Assembly: GCA_016699165.1 (NCBI GenBank)
Contig: CP064963.1
Span: 248,001 to 312,000, forward strand
From: Candidatus Melainabacteria bacterium
GTDB taxonomy: Bacteria; Cyanobacteriota; Vampirovibrionia; Obscuribacterales; Obscuribacteraceae
Direction: 5' to 3'
Length of the DNA stretch: 64,000 bases
The notes beneath the pieces are model-generated. The model was not told the origin of the DNA. It made no database searches and was given only the letters and a program-made list of their open reading frames with translations. The position numbers and the translations under genes were made by a program. This document shows, in pieces, positions 25,135-33,497 of the stretch. The first letter of the stretch is position 1. Each line of letters starts with the position of its first letter.

Positions 25135-25992
25135 ATGTTTCTCACGTCTAAAAAGGCACTAGGTCTTTCTATTTTTCTAGCGCTAAGTCTAATGAAACCT
25201 GGTCTGGCACAAGAGCCGTCTGAGGCGCCTGAGGCTTTTGTTAAACGCTATTTTCAGACTCTTCATACTGCCAAATCTCTGGAAGACTTAAGACCCTTCT
25301 ATCCGGTCAGCACAGCCAAAGAAGAGGCGGAATATAAGGATGCTCCTGCCGACATGAAAAAGATGATCGAGCAGTTAGCTCTAGGCATGTGCAAACAAGA
25401 GCCTCGCACCGTAAAAATAGTTAGTAAAGAAAATAAAAATGGCAAAATTTATTTCGAATTAGCACCTGATGAAATTCCCACCGAATTCAAAAAGCAGTCC
25501 ACAGATTCGCGCTTTTCTATGAAAGGCTCAGTCGCGCTTATTAGCGAAGGCGGTCAGTGGAAAGTATATAAGGATCATTGGAAAGTCAAAGCTTACGATA
25601 GTGGCGAGATGAAAATCTCTTTTGGTCGCGACCCCGACAAAGAAGATGCCGAGCCTAAAAGTGAAAGCTCGCGCTCTGTCGATAGTGAATATTCAGATCA
25701 AATCCGCGATCTATTCACCAAAGACTGGTCTGCAAAAACGAAAGGTGCGGTGCAAACAACTTTTAAAATCACAGATGGCACTTTGAGCGAAATCATTATT
25801 GAAAGCAAGGGCAACAATAAAGAACAAGCCGATTTTATTCGCTCGCTTTTGACCAGCGCAAAATCAATTCCAGTATTACCCAAAGAGATGGAAGAAAAGC
25901 CATACTGCTGGATGCAGATAGAATGGAACAACGACGCTTATTGTATCAATGGACCATTTTTTAGATCAGAACCGCAGAAAATTACCTGGTAG
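25135..25992 (+). CDS. Secreted hypothetical protein
   Basis: 285 residues, signal peptide ending GLAQE (~residues 1-26). The middle part (~30-150) has an NTF2-like feel: FVKRYFQTLHTAKSLEDLRPFY, then strands ending GGQWKVYKDHWKV. The C-terminal third (~185-275) has TTFKITDGTLSEIIIESKG and PYCWMQIEWN, a layout reminiscent of TonB-C-type domains, though the motif is not decisive. Single gene with its own promoter. Function unknown. Confidence 0.65.
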   Translation: MFLTSKKALGLSIFLALSLMKPGLAQEPSEAPEAFVKRYFQTLHTAKSLEDLRPFYPVSTAKEEAEYKDAPADMKKMIEQLALGMCKQEPRTVKIVSKENKNGKIYFELAPDEIPTEFKKQSTDSRFSMKGSVALISEGGQWKVYKDHWKVKAYDSGEMKISFGRDPDKEDAEPKSESSRSVDSEYSDQIRDLFTKDWSAKTKGAVQTTFKITDGTLSEIIIESKGNNKEQADFIRSLLTSAKSIPVLPKEMEEKPYCWMQIEWNNDAYCINGPFFRSEPQKITW

Positions 25993-26004
25993 TTGCTGAA
26001 ATAA

Positions 26005-26619
26005 CTATTTCAGTGTGTGCTGCCATTTCTCCATACCGGCAAAGTCGCGCTCTTCTGTAGCGTCGAGTGGTGCTAGTGCAGCTTTAGTTTCGGTCAAAAT
26101 GTTTGCACCTTGCTCGCCATGCATTAAAGACCCGCGCACAGAACAAAGCCAGATAGTGCTTCGAGTGAGCCTGCAGAGCCATTTGTTTTTGGCATCACCT
26201 AGAGCCATTTCTTTGTCGTTAATCACTTTGTTTATTTTTGCTAGCGAAATTAAGTCACTATCTGTCTTAAGCTCGCCCATATAATTCATGATGGCTTGCA
26301 TGGTGCCATCATTTTTGAATTTCTCTGCCGGCGAGCCAAGTTGCAATATTTGCTTTTCGACAAACAATGCTTTGGGTGAAGCGTCAGGAAGTATTTTATC
26401 GAGCGAGTCTATATATTTGGTTCTTGCGTCTAATTCAGCTTGGGTGACAGTGATACCATCAGCTAGCACAAGTGAAGTTACAGGTGCTGCAACAGCGCTT
26501 GGCGGCGAATTAGAAGATAAATTAGTAGATGAACTAGTCGGTGCTTTTGCCACAGTACACGAAGCAAGCAAAAGCATAGCTAAAGGCATCAAAACCCATT
26601 TAGAATTTGAAATTCTCAT
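26005..26619 (-). CDS. Lipoprotein, hypothetical
   Basis: 204 residues with a clear lipoprotein signal (lipobox LASC, Cys ~21), a Ser/Thr/Pro-rich spacer and a helical domain. Overlaps the 3' end of the 196-residue gene by 20 bases, so it is third in a dps operon. No family recognised. Confidence 0.65.
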   Translation of the reverse strand: MRISNSKWVLMPLAMLLLASCTVAKAPTSSSTNLSSNSPPSAVAAPVTSLVLADGITVTQAELDARTKYIDSLDKILPDASPKALFVEKQILQLGSPAEKFKNDGTMQAIMNYMGELKTDSDLISLAKINKVINDKEMALGDAKNKWLCRLTRSTIWLCSVRGSLMHGEQGANILTETKAALAPLDATEERDFAGMEKWQHTLK

Positions 26620-27190
26620 TGCCGCCTTTTGATTTTGCCGCTCGAATTTTTCCAGTGAGAATATCCATGCGCAAATAAGTATTTAAACCAGTGCGTATTA
26701 CGAAGTCATAGTCGTTGGTTCCTGGGATTTGTTCGCAACCGCTGATAGAAATTTCTGCGCAGTTGCCACCAACCATATCGAGCTTTTTTTGAGCGCCCAT
26801 TTTCCACAACTGCTCAGTTGTGTAGCTTGCAAGTTTTTTACCGCCCAAATAACAAGTGAGTTCAATTTGTATTTTTGGATCAACATTATGTTCGATCAGT
26901 CTATTGAGAACAGCTATCTTGCCTGCTTTAGGCGACCAGCCAAGCCAGATACCGTGTTGAGGATAAAAGTCGTACGAATCAATCAAGACGTCTTTGGCAG
27001 ACTCGACTCGATAAATTTTAGTACTGCCAGCGCCACCTTCATCTTTTGCCGGAATGCAACGAGCATAGAATCTGCCATCAAGTGCCGATAAGACAAAAGG
27101 CAAATTCCCTGCTCGTTTCATCGCAAAGCCTGGTAGTACTCCTAGTATCAAAAGAGCTAATGCTAAAGCGAATATTTTCAGGCGTTGCAT
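26600..27190 (-). CDS. Secreted hypothetical protein in dps operon
   Basis: 196 residues from ATG 27190, which sits one base after the dps stop with GGA 8 bases upstream. The frame stays open further upstream inside dps, but those codons overlap a real gene. The signal peptide ends GFAM; then comes a beta-rich domain (FVLSALDGRFYARCIPAKDE, IGWLGWSPKAGKIAVLN-like strands) that could be propeller-like. Four Cys. Function unknown. Confidence 0.65.
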   Translation of the reverse strand: MQRLKIFALALALLILGVLPGFAMKRAGNLPFVLSALDGRFYARCIPAKDEGGAGSTKIYRVESAKDVLIDSYDFYPQHGIWLGWSPKAGKIAVLNRLIEHNVDPKIQIELTCYLGGKKLASYTTEQLWKMGAQKKLDMVGGNCAEISISGCEQIPGTNDYDFVIRTGLNTYLRMDILTGKIRAAKSKGGNENFKF

Positions 27191-27191
27191 T

Positions 27192-27668
27192 TTATTTTTC
27201 CAATAAAGAGCGAAGCATCCATGCGTTTTTCTCATGCACTTCCATACGCTGAGTGAGCAAATCGGCGGTTGGCGCATCATGCGCATCTTCGCACTTGGTC
27301 AACAACTCGCGGGCGGTGCGCACCACTTGTTCTTGTCCTTCGATTAATTGGCGAATCATGTCTTCAGCATTTGGATGACCGATTTCTTCTTTGATGCCAG
27401 TTATCTTTGAAAACTGACTGTAGCTAGCTTCAGCATAATGACCAAGTGCGCGTACGCGCTCGGCAATTAAGTCTACGGCTAAAGCAAGTTCGGAATACTG
27501 AGTTTCAAAAAGGAGGTGCAATGTTGAGAACATCGGACCTGTAACGTTCCAGTGAAAATTATGCGTTTTCAGATAAAGCGTATAGCTATCGGCGAGAAGC
27601 TTGTTTAGACCATCTGAAATCTGTTTGCGCTGTGTTTCGCTCAAACCGATATTAATCTGCATCACCAT
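27192..27668 (-). CDS. dps: Dps ferritin-like DNA-protection protein
   Basis: 158 residues. The motif KTHNFHWNVTGPMFSTLHLLFE carries the inter-subunit ferroxidase ligands (His in NFHWN and THNFH, Asp/Glu in the following helix), and DLIAERVRALG is the second conserved helix. Forms dodecamers that oxidise Fe2+ with H2O2 and protect DNA. ATG 27668 is preferred over TTG 27677 because GGAGG lies 9 bases before it. First gene of a three-gene run. Confidence 0.95.
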   Translation of the reverse strand: MVMQINIGLSETQRKQISDGLNKLLADSYTLYLKTHNFHWNVTGPMFSTLHLLFETQYSELALAVDLIAERVRALGHYAEASYSQFSKITGIKEEIGHPNAEDMIRQLIEGQEQVVRTARELLTKCEDAHDAPTADLLTQRMEVHEKNAWMLRSLLEK

Positions 27669-27784
27669 GCCTGACAACCTCCGTTAAACTGGCAGATGAA
27701 GCATGATACTACCTTTGAAAATTCTATATAATAAATTCTGCCCGTTGAAAACTATGGAATGGAAAAGAGAAAAGGTAACCACAC

Positions 27785-28702
27785 ATGAAAACTTTAGTTC
27801 TGGGAGCGGGTGCAGTGGGTGGCTACTACGGAGGCAGGCTTGCAGAAGCTGGAGCCGACGTCACATTTTTGGTGCGACCTGCACGAGCTAAACTACTGCG
27901 CGAAAATGGACTGAAAATTGTTAGTGAAAGCGGCAATTTCGATGGCAAGAATTTCAAAGTAATAGAATCTGCCGATTCGCATTACGACCTGGTTATTCTC
28001 ACTTGTAAAGCCTGGGATTTAGACAATGCTATGAATGCGATTGCACCGGCAGTTGGTTCACAAAGTGCAGTGTTGCCTTTGCTCAATGGCATGAGTCATC
28101 TATCTAGAATGAAAGACAAGTTCGGAGCTGAGCGCGTCATAGGCGGCTTGTGCATTATTTCATCTACTCTAGATAGTGACGGGACCATTCTTCATTTGAA
28201 CGACAAGCACGGTATCAAATATGGTGAGTTAGACGGACCTATAACAGAACGTATTAATGCCATAGATGAAATGTTTGAACCGGCAAATTGTGTCTCAAAA
28301 AAATCAGATCAAATAATCGCCGATATGTGGGAAAAATGGGTGATGATATCTTCGCTTGCGGCTCTTACTACTTTGTTTGGCGCATCGATAGGCGAGATAG
28401 CTAATTCGCCCTATGGAGACAAAATTGCAGACGCTATATATAAAGAATGTCTTGCCATTGCAAATGCACACGGGTTTAAACCAAGCGAGGCTTTTGGTGA
28501 GCGTCTGCGTGATAAGAGTTCGACCCTGAAAGCATCGATGTGTCGGGATATGGAAAATAATAATCCAATAGAAGCAGATCAAATTATTGGTGATTTGGTA
28601 CGCAAGGCTGAAGAGAAGGACGTTTTGGTACCTTATCTTGAAGTGGTTTATTCCAACCTAAAAGTGTACGAACTGAATCGAATTGCTCGAATCAAAGATT
28701 AA
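27785..28702 (+). CDS. panE: 2-dehydropantoate 2-reductase (ketopantoate reductase)
   Basis: 305 residues, family length. The N-terminal GAGAVGGYYGGRL is the NADP-binding Rossmann motif. The C-terminal helical domain carries the catalytic Lys in MWEKWVMISSLAALTTL and a segment NNPIEADQIIGDLVRKA that matches the E-x-D-x-I block. Catalyses the NADPH-dependent step from ketopantoate to pantoate in vitamin B5/CoA synthesis. Paralogues acting on other 2-oxoacids share these motifs, so the substrate is likely but not certain. Confidence 0.88.
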   Translation: MKTLVLGAGAVGGYYGGRLAEAGADVTFLVRPARAKLLRENGLKIVSESGNFDGKNFKVIESADSHYDLVILTCKAWDLDNAMNAIAPAVGSQSAVLPLLNGMSHLSRMKDKFGAERVIGGLCIISSTLDSDGTILHLNDKHGIKYGELDGPITERINAIDEMFEPANCVSKKSDQIIADMWEKWVMISSLAALTTLFGASIGEIANSPYGDKIADAIYKECLAIANAHGFKPSEAFGERLRDKSSTLKASMCRDMENNNPIEADQIIGDLVRKAEEKDVLVPYLEVVYSNLKVYELNRIARIKD

Positions 28703-28767
28703 ATGCTTCATTACAAACTTCATAAAAGCTTGTGAGCCCCAAATATCTTTGTTAAATTGGACGAACT

Positions 28768-28827
28768 ATGAAACACAACAACGCCTACCGCTACCAGTAT
28801 TATTACCGCCCCACAAGGGTCAGATAG
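28768..28827 (+). CDS. Tyrosine-rich leader peptide
   Basis: ATG to TAG encodes MKHNNAYRYQYYYRPTRVR: 5 Tyr in 19 residues, three in a row (28798-28806), plus four Arg including AGG and AGA near the stop. GGA lies 6 bases upstream. It sits after panE and ends 40 bases before an intrinsic terminator that precedes the oxidase gene. This is the arrangement of ribosome-mediated attenuation leaders. Translation itself is unproven. Confidence 0.6.
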   Translation: MKHNNAYRYQYYYRPTRVR

Positions 28828-28880
28828 CTGGCGTTGCGATAAGCAGATAGAAAATATCTTTTGAAAGCCATCTTCTGACC
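28818..28880 (+). promoter_or_regulatory. Candidate antiterminator pairing
   Basis: GGTCAGA (28818-28824), overlapping the last leader codons, is fully complementary to TCTGACC (28874-28880), which lies between the arms of the terminator stem. A ribosome at the leader stop would cover the first segment; one stalled at the Tyr codons would leave it free to pair and block the terminator. Confidence 0.5.
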
Positions 28881-28894
28881 GAGATGGTTTTTTT
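28864..28894 (+). terminator. Intrinsic terminator/attenuator before oxidase operon
   Basis: Stem CCATCT (28868-28873) with AGATGG (28882-28887), extendable by A-T pairs, loop of 8, followed by T7 at 28888-28894. It lies 30 bases before the ATG of the next gene and after the leader peptide, so it works as an attenuator rather than the end of a transcription unit. Confidence 0.75.
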
Positions 28895-28923
28895 GTGCGT
28901 CTAATTTATAAAGGAGATACGAA

Positions 28924-29718
28924 ATGAGTACGATGACAATGGAAAAGACCTGGTCTAAGACCCAGGCACTGACTGAATTTACAATCAAGGCCGACAATTT
29001 GATTGAAAATCATCCAATAGTAAAACATAACCAATTCACATCCTGGTTCAGCCTGGGAAGCGCATCTGACCAAGAGTTGAAACACTTCACCGTTCAGTTT
29101 TCAGTCTTCAGCCATCTATTTATAGAAGCCCAGTTGCGCAAGTGTATCAACGCCATGGACTTAGACGCATACAGAGCAAGCAAAGAAATCCTGATGAACG
29201 AGCTTGGCGTGGTCTTCAACAAAGACGGTTCTGTAAATGGTGGCAAATTCAAATTCGACGCCGGACACTTCGAGTGGCTTGCAGACTTCGCCAAGCATCT
29301 TGGATTATCATTCAATCAAATTGGCAAACCATCGCACGCAACAGACTCTACGACAGAGTTTTGCAAAGCCCTCATGACCTGGTACGGCTCAGAAGACTGG
29401 TCAGTGGCAGCAGGCGCCTCGCACGCTATCGAGCACTGGGCAGCTGCCGGTTTTTGGAAAGAGTTGATTGACGGTTTGAAAACAATCAAAGCAACCAAAC
29501 ACCCCGAGCTTCCTCTTGGATTCTGGGTGTGGCACGACCAAATCGAAGACCAGCACGCAGCACACACAGACGACGAATTAAATATGTTATTTGAGCGCGA
29601 TGGCTTTTGCGAGGAATCTTTCTTGAAGGGTGCTGAGGCGATACTCGATGCGGTTAAAATATTCTGGGACGGACTTGAAGCAGATAGATTGCAGAATATC
29701 GCAAGAGATGCAGCATAA
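28924..29718 (+). CDS. Haem-oxygenase-fold diiron-type oxidase (CADD/PqqC-like)
   Basis: 264 residues, all-helical. A six-ligand pattern can be followed: E93 (NELG), H115 (GHFEWL), E170 (SHAIEHW) and H204-x3-E208-x2-H211 (WHDQIEDQH). This is the E/H/E/H/D(E)/H set of haem-oxygenase-like diiron oxidases, the group of CADD (self-sacrificing p-aminobenzoate synthase), UndA and BesC. GGAG lies before the ATG. It is the first structural gene behind the Tyr leader and is followed after 25 bases by a PLP decarboxylase. An oxidative step on a tyrosine-derived or amine compound is inference. Confidence 0.8.
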   Translation: MSTMTMEKTWSKTQALTEFTIKADNLIENHPIVKHNQFTSWFSLGSASDQELKHFTVQFSVFSHLFIEAQLRKCINAMDLDAYRASKEILMNELGVVFNKDGSVNGGKFKFDAGHFEWLADFAKHLGLSFNQIGKPSHATDSTTEFCKALMTWYGSEDWSVAAGASHAIEHWAAAGFWKELIDGLKTIKATKHPELPLGFWVWHDQIEDQHAAHTDDELNMLFERDGFCEESFLKGAEAILDAVKIFWDGLEADRLQNIARDAA

Positions 29719-29743
29719 TCACATAGCAGGAAAATAAACGAAC

Positions 29744-31129
29744 ATGACCACGAAAGAAAAGAGCCGCGTGCTTGAGCACCAAAGTCTTGATTTATTGAAT
29801 CAAGCGGTGGCTTTGATGGAAGAGTCTTTTAGCGAAGCGAATCTGCCGTCGTATGACTCCTCTTTGGATACTATGCAAACAGAGCGTTTGCAAGCGGTAC
29901 TAAATGAAGTGGCGACGAGATTAAAAGACAATTTTCCTTATCCGCATCCACTTTATGCAGGGCAAATGATCAAGCCTCCACATGTGGTTGCACGTCTTGC
30001 CTACACGCTTGCACTGTGGTTCAACCCAAATAATCATGCGCTAGATGGCGGGCGAGCAAGCTCGGCTATGGAAAAAGAAGCGGTGGCAAATCTTGCTTCG
30101 ATGCTTGGCTTTAGCGATCATCTTGGTCATTTGACCAGTGGTGGCACCATGGCTAATCTGGAGGCTTTGTGGGTGGCTGACAGACTGCATCCAGGTAAAA
30201 TGATTGTGGCATCGAGTCAGGCGCACTATACGCATAGTCGCATAAGCGAAGTATTGAAGATTCCATATAAAAGCGTAGCTGTAGATTCGCAAGCGCGTAT
30301 GGATGTTAAAGAGCTTGAATCCATGCTCAAATCAAATGATATTGGAACGGTCGTTGTCACCACAGGCACTACCGCAACTGGATCTGTCGATCCACTTTTG
30401 CAAATTCTTGAGTTGCAGAAAAATTATAAATTCCGTATTCACATAGACGCTGCCTATGGTGGCTATTTCAAGCTAGCTAACAACCTATCTGAGCATGCAC
30501 GTGAAGTTTTTGACGCTATCGGACAAGCCGATTCTATCGTTATAGATCCGCATAAACACGGGCTTCAACCTTATGGATGTGGTTGTGTTTTGTTCAAAGA
30601 TCCATCAGTTGGCAAATTTTATAAACATGACTCGCCCTATACTTATTTTAGTTCTGACCAATTACACCTGGGCGAAATAAGTCTTGAGTGCTCACGTCCC
30701 GGCGCATCGGCAGTGGCATTATGGGCGACGCAAAAATTGTTGCCTATGGAAGCGAATTCTGAGTTCGCTAAAAACATGGCAACATGTCGCAGTACAGCAC
30801 TTGAATTTTGCGACAAATTAAATAACGATGAGCATTTCATAGTCCCATTCGAGCCCGAATTAGACATTGTCGTTTTTGCAGTTAAAACAAAATCCGCATC
30901 TGAATCTTCGGCTAAAGCAAAAGAGATTTTTGCAAAGACTGCAGAAGCCGGATTGCATTTGGCTGTAGCCAACTTACCAGCCAGTTTTTTCAAAGATAAA
31001 ATTCCTGATTTTAACTGGGATCAAGACAATATCGCATGTTTGCGATCATGCCTGATGAAGCCCGAGCATCACGAATGGCTGCCTGAAATCTGGGGGATTT
31101 TGACAAACTCAGTTTTGCGTAGTTCTTGA
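29744..31129 (+). CDS. PLP-dependent group II decarboxylase
   Basis: 461 residues. Fold type I PLP enzyme: HLTSGGTMANLEALW (phosphate and ring binding), VVTTGTTATGSVDP, the PLP-nitrogen Asp in IHIDAAYGGYF and the Schiff-base Lys in IDPHKHGLQPYGCG. The family includes tyrosine/aromatic, glutamate and diaminobutyrate decarboxylases. The Tyr-rich leader of the operon makes an aromatic substrate attractive, but the sequence alone does not fix it. The 3' end overlaps the convergent gene by 61 bases. Confidence 0.87.
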   Translation: MTTKEKSRVLEHQSLDLLNQAVALMEESFSEANLPSYDSSLDTMQTERLQAVLNEVATRLKDNFPYPHPLYAGQMIKPPHVVARLAYTLALWFNPNNHALDGGRASSAMEKEAVANLASMLGFSDHLGHLTSGGTMANLEALWVADRLHPGKMIVASSQAHYTHSRISEVLKIPYKSVAVDSQARMDVKELESMLKSNDIGTVVVTTGTTATGSVDPLLQILELQKNYKFRIHIDAAYGGYFKLANNLSEHAREVFDAIGQADSIVIDPHKHGLQPYGCGCVLFKDPSVGKFYKHDSPYTYFSSDQLHLGEISLECSRPGASAVALWATQKLLPMEANSEFAKNMATCRSTALEFCDKLNNDEHFIVPFEPELDIVVFAVKTKSASESSAKAKEIFAKTAEAGLHLAVANLPASFFKDKIPDFNWDQDNIACLRSCLMKPEHHEWLPEIWGILTNSVLRSS

Positions 31130-31563
31130 TCTAATAAAAGAATGTCATCTTTGTTTTGTTCTTTCTGCAAATTGATATTGAGCAAAGAAAAGCTGAACAT
31201 GGCAATTTGAATGTGATCTTCAAAACTTCCACTTGCTACAAACCACCAGACGATGCTCATGTCATCGCCATTTTCGTTGGTGCGTTGAATAAATTGCAAC
31301 ACCACATTTCCATTTAATTCTTTGCAAATCTGAGCACCTTTAGCACGCGCTTCAGGTCTTGTTTTCAAAAAACGCTCAAGTGCATCAGAATCTGTTTTGC
31401 CTTTAGTGTTTAAAACCACGACAGAAAGGCGCAGCGTGCCAGAATCGGCCGCTCGTTCAAAAAACGTCCCGCCAGACTCTTTGCCATACTCTTCAATCCA
31501 GTCAGCAGGAAGATTAAAGCGCAAAGCGCCCTGGCGATAATTTATTTCTTTCAGTTCGCGCAT
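31069..31563 (-). CDS. Hypothetical protein, PsbP/Mog1-like fold suspected
   Basis: 164 residues, no signal peptide. GALRFNLPADWIEEYG followed by alternating strands (TLRLSVVVLN, GNVVLQFIQRTNENGDD, SIVWWFVASG) resembles the small PsbP/DUF1795-type beta sandwich. Three tail-to-tail overlaps occur in this window, this one being the longest. Function unknown. Confidence 0.6.
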   Translation of the reverse strand: MRELKEINYRQGALRFNLPADWIEEYGKESGGTFFERAADSGTLRLSVVVLNTKGKTDSDALERFLKTRPEARAKGAQICKELNGNVVLQFIQRTNENGDDMSIVWWFVASGSFEDHIQIAMFSFSLLNINLQKEQNKDDILLLDQELRKTEFVKIPQISGSHS

Positions 31564-31579
31564 GCACTGCGCCTCCGCA

Positions 31580-31888
31580 TTAAGTTCTTTGCGGAGTCAA
31601 TCTTACCAAAAACACAAGACCTGCAACTATAGCCAGAGCAATAACCTCTTGGAACAGAAGCTTGGACATATCTATACTGTTCGCTTTTGTGTCTGGGCCG
31701 TCGATTTTAATTTTAAGCCCGAAGATGTCAGCCTTAGCGTCGTTAGAGCGCGCCGGCGGTTTCCACAAAAAGTTATAGCCCATCGCTTGATTAGATCCGT
31801 TCTCGTCCTGATAATTCCAAGGCGGATAAAGCGCCATAGCAACCATGACGAGTAGACCACAACCAATAATAATGTTCCGAATATTCAT
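31580..31888 (-). CDS. Small two-helix membrane protein
   Basis: 102 residues with hydrophobic helices near residues 5-22 and 78-95 and a polar 55-residue loop between (NYQDENGSNQAMGYNFLWKP). The same-strand gene at 31563 follows after 16 bases, so the two are probably one operon. No family recognised. Confidence 0.6.
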   Translation of the reverse strand: MNIRNIIIGCGLLVMVAMALYPPWNYQDENGSNQAMGYNFLWKPPARSNDAKADIFGLKIKIDGPDTKANSIDMSKLLFQEVIALAIVAGLVFLVRLTPQRT

Positions 31889-32002
31889 GCCTGACCCCTT
31901 TGTTCCTTAAAGGTATTTAGCCTAACTGTTGGAAACCGATCTATATCTTTTGCGCTACTGAATCTAATGAGCATCCACACCAAAAATGGAGGGAACTTCT
32001 AA

Positions 32003-32296
32003 ATGAACAAGACAACACCTTTTGCAGCTGCTATCGTGGCAACAGTGCTATTTGCTGGTCACGCTATGGCTGATTCTGTTTCAACAACAACAATTGAATC
32101 AGAGCAACCTGAAACATCGGTCAAAAAGACCACCTACACCGAAACTGAATCGGCTCCTGTAACCACCGAAAGAGTTGAAAAGACCAGAGTAGAAACTCAG
32201 TCTAATCCATCAGTTTCCAAATCAACCACCGTTAAAACCAAAACCAAGGTCAAACCGGTGAAATCTAGCTATTCTGCTGAAATCAAAATCAAGTAG
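32003..32296 (+). CDS. Small secreted Thr/Lys/Glu-rich protein
   Basis: 97 residues: signal peptide ending AMAD, then a repetitive low-complexity chain of Thr, Ser, Val, Glu and Lys (TTTIESEQPETSVKKTTYTE and similar), ending KIKIK. No Cys. GGAGG lies about 11 bases before the ATG. It resembles the tail of the membrane protein at 53027 in composition. Probably unstructured in the periplasm or bound to wall; role unknown. Confidence 0.7.
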   Translation: MNKTTPFAAAIVATVLFAGHAMADSVSTTTIESEQPETSVKKTTYTETESAPVTTERVEKTRVETQSNPSVSKSTTVKTKTKVKPVKSSYSAEIKIK

Positions 32297-32327
32297 TTTT
32301 TGATTCACGGCTAATCTAAACAAAGTG

Positions 32328-32354
32328 AGTTCCGGCATTTCACCGGAACTTTTT
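32328..32354 (+). terminator. Intrinsic terminator
   Basis: AGTTCCGG (32328-32335), loop CATTTCA, CCGGAACT (32343-32350), then a T5 run. An 8-bp perfect stem 31 bases after the Thr-rich gene, directly in front of the convergent gene end. Confidence 0.85.
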
Positions 32355-32356
32355 GT

Positions 32357-32824
32357 CTATTTTTCTTTTTTTTTCAAATACTTAGTGCCAAAGTAATCGC
32401 CGCTTCTGATGAAGCTTTTGGCGATTGCACTGACTGTGTCTTTTGAAACTTCGCAACCAGATTGAAAGTCAATTTTACTTTCGTCCTTACTCAATTTACC
32501 AAAACTATTTTTATCATCGGCATTACCCGTGCCACGCAAAAGCATGGCGCCATAGACTTTTCCAGCTGGCGTGCCATTTTGCAAAAGCCATTCGTAATCT
32601 TCTTTTTTGATCGAATCCGAGCTGTTGAAAGCTTCTTCGTAAGCTTTATAAATTTTGCTTGCAGAGCCGCCTTCACCAATTTGCTTGTCTTCAAATCTTT
32701 TGGCAGTGCTCAATGTAATCAAACATTGCGCTTTGTCAGCGGCAAATGCCTGAATTGAAATAATGACGGTCAGTAAAAATCCTGACGCAAAAGCAAGAAG
32801 CAGGGCTAGAATTTTCGACTTCAT
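32357..32824 (-). CDS. Secreted hypothetical protein
   Basis: 155 residues with signal peptide (ending AFAAD) and two Cys (DKAQCLITL and FQSGCEVSKD) that could form a disulfide. Helical middle region KIYKAYEEAFNSSDSIKKED. ATG overlaps the stop of the SRPBCC gene (ATGA), so it is translationally coupled to it. No family recognised. Confidence 0.65.
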   Translation of the reverse strand: MKSKILALLLAFASGFLLTVIISIQAFAADKAQCLITLSTAKRFEDKQIGEGGSASKIYKAYEEAFNSSDSIKKEDYEWLLQNGTPAGKVYGAMLLRGTGNADDKNSFGKLSKDESKIDFQSGCEVSKDTVSAIAKSFIRSGDYFGTKYLKKKEK

Positions 32825-33294
32825 TTTTTCTCTGCGTGATCTTTAAGTATTTGAAGCACTTTAGGCATAATGATTTTCTGTTGCAAGCGCACTACAAAAA
32901 CAGGCACCAGCAAAGCCGCTTCTGCCCAACATGCAAATGTGACATGCGTCTTCGTGCCGCCTTCGAGCGAATCTAATTTGAAAAAGCCTTTGTTCACTTT
33001 GATATAAGGGGTTCTGCCGTCCCAGGAGAGCTTTTCATCTTTGTCTTCGGTCACTTCGACCGTGTATTTTATGGCTGGAACTGGTGGAAGCGGTTGCACT
33101 TCCTGTTCGAGCAGCAGAATAGGTCCGGTTTGTCTCAGTCGCTTAATTCTTGTGATGAAGCCAAAGACCTTAGGCACCTCTTCGTAAGTGGTTAAAAGGC
33201 TCCAGACGACGTCTGGGCTGGCGTTTATCTCGATATCGAAAATTTCGTATTTGGAGAGATCTGGGGTTTCTTTGCTTCGAATGGCTGAACGCAC
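32821..33294 (-). CDS. SRPBCC (START-like) ligand-binding protein
   Basis: 157 residues. The polyketide-cyclase/coenzyme Q-binding type opening EIFDIEINASPDVVWSLLTTYEEVPKV is clear, followed by strands (LLLEQEVQPLPP, LSWDGRTPYIKVNKGFFKL) and a long C-terminal helix. Binds a hydrophobic ligand in a helix-grip cavity. GTG 33294 is chosen because GGAG lies 8 bases upstream; TTG 33315 would add 7 residues but has no ribosome site. Ligand unknown. Confidence 0.8.
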   Translation of the reverse strand: MRSAIRSKETPDLSKYEIFDIEINASPDVVWSLLTTYEEVPKVFGFITRIKRLRQTGPILLLEQEVQPLPPVPAIKYTVEVTEDKDEKLSWDGRTPYIKVNKGFFKLDSLEGGTKTHVTFACWAEAALLVPVFVVRLQQKIIMPKVLQILKDHAEKK

Positions 33295-33497
33295 GCCTCT
33301 TACTCCGACTGTCAACCAATTAAGTCTACTAAAAAAGGCGCAATCGCGCCCGTCTCTTGGTCTTGAAGCTTGTCAATTGCGGACATTAAATCTGTCCTTT
33401 TAGCCGTTCTATATATATGGCATGGTATTTCTACGGATGCGCAGTGAACCAGATAAGCCTATTAATAGAGTATCCACTTCCTCTGGAGATTTTATAA

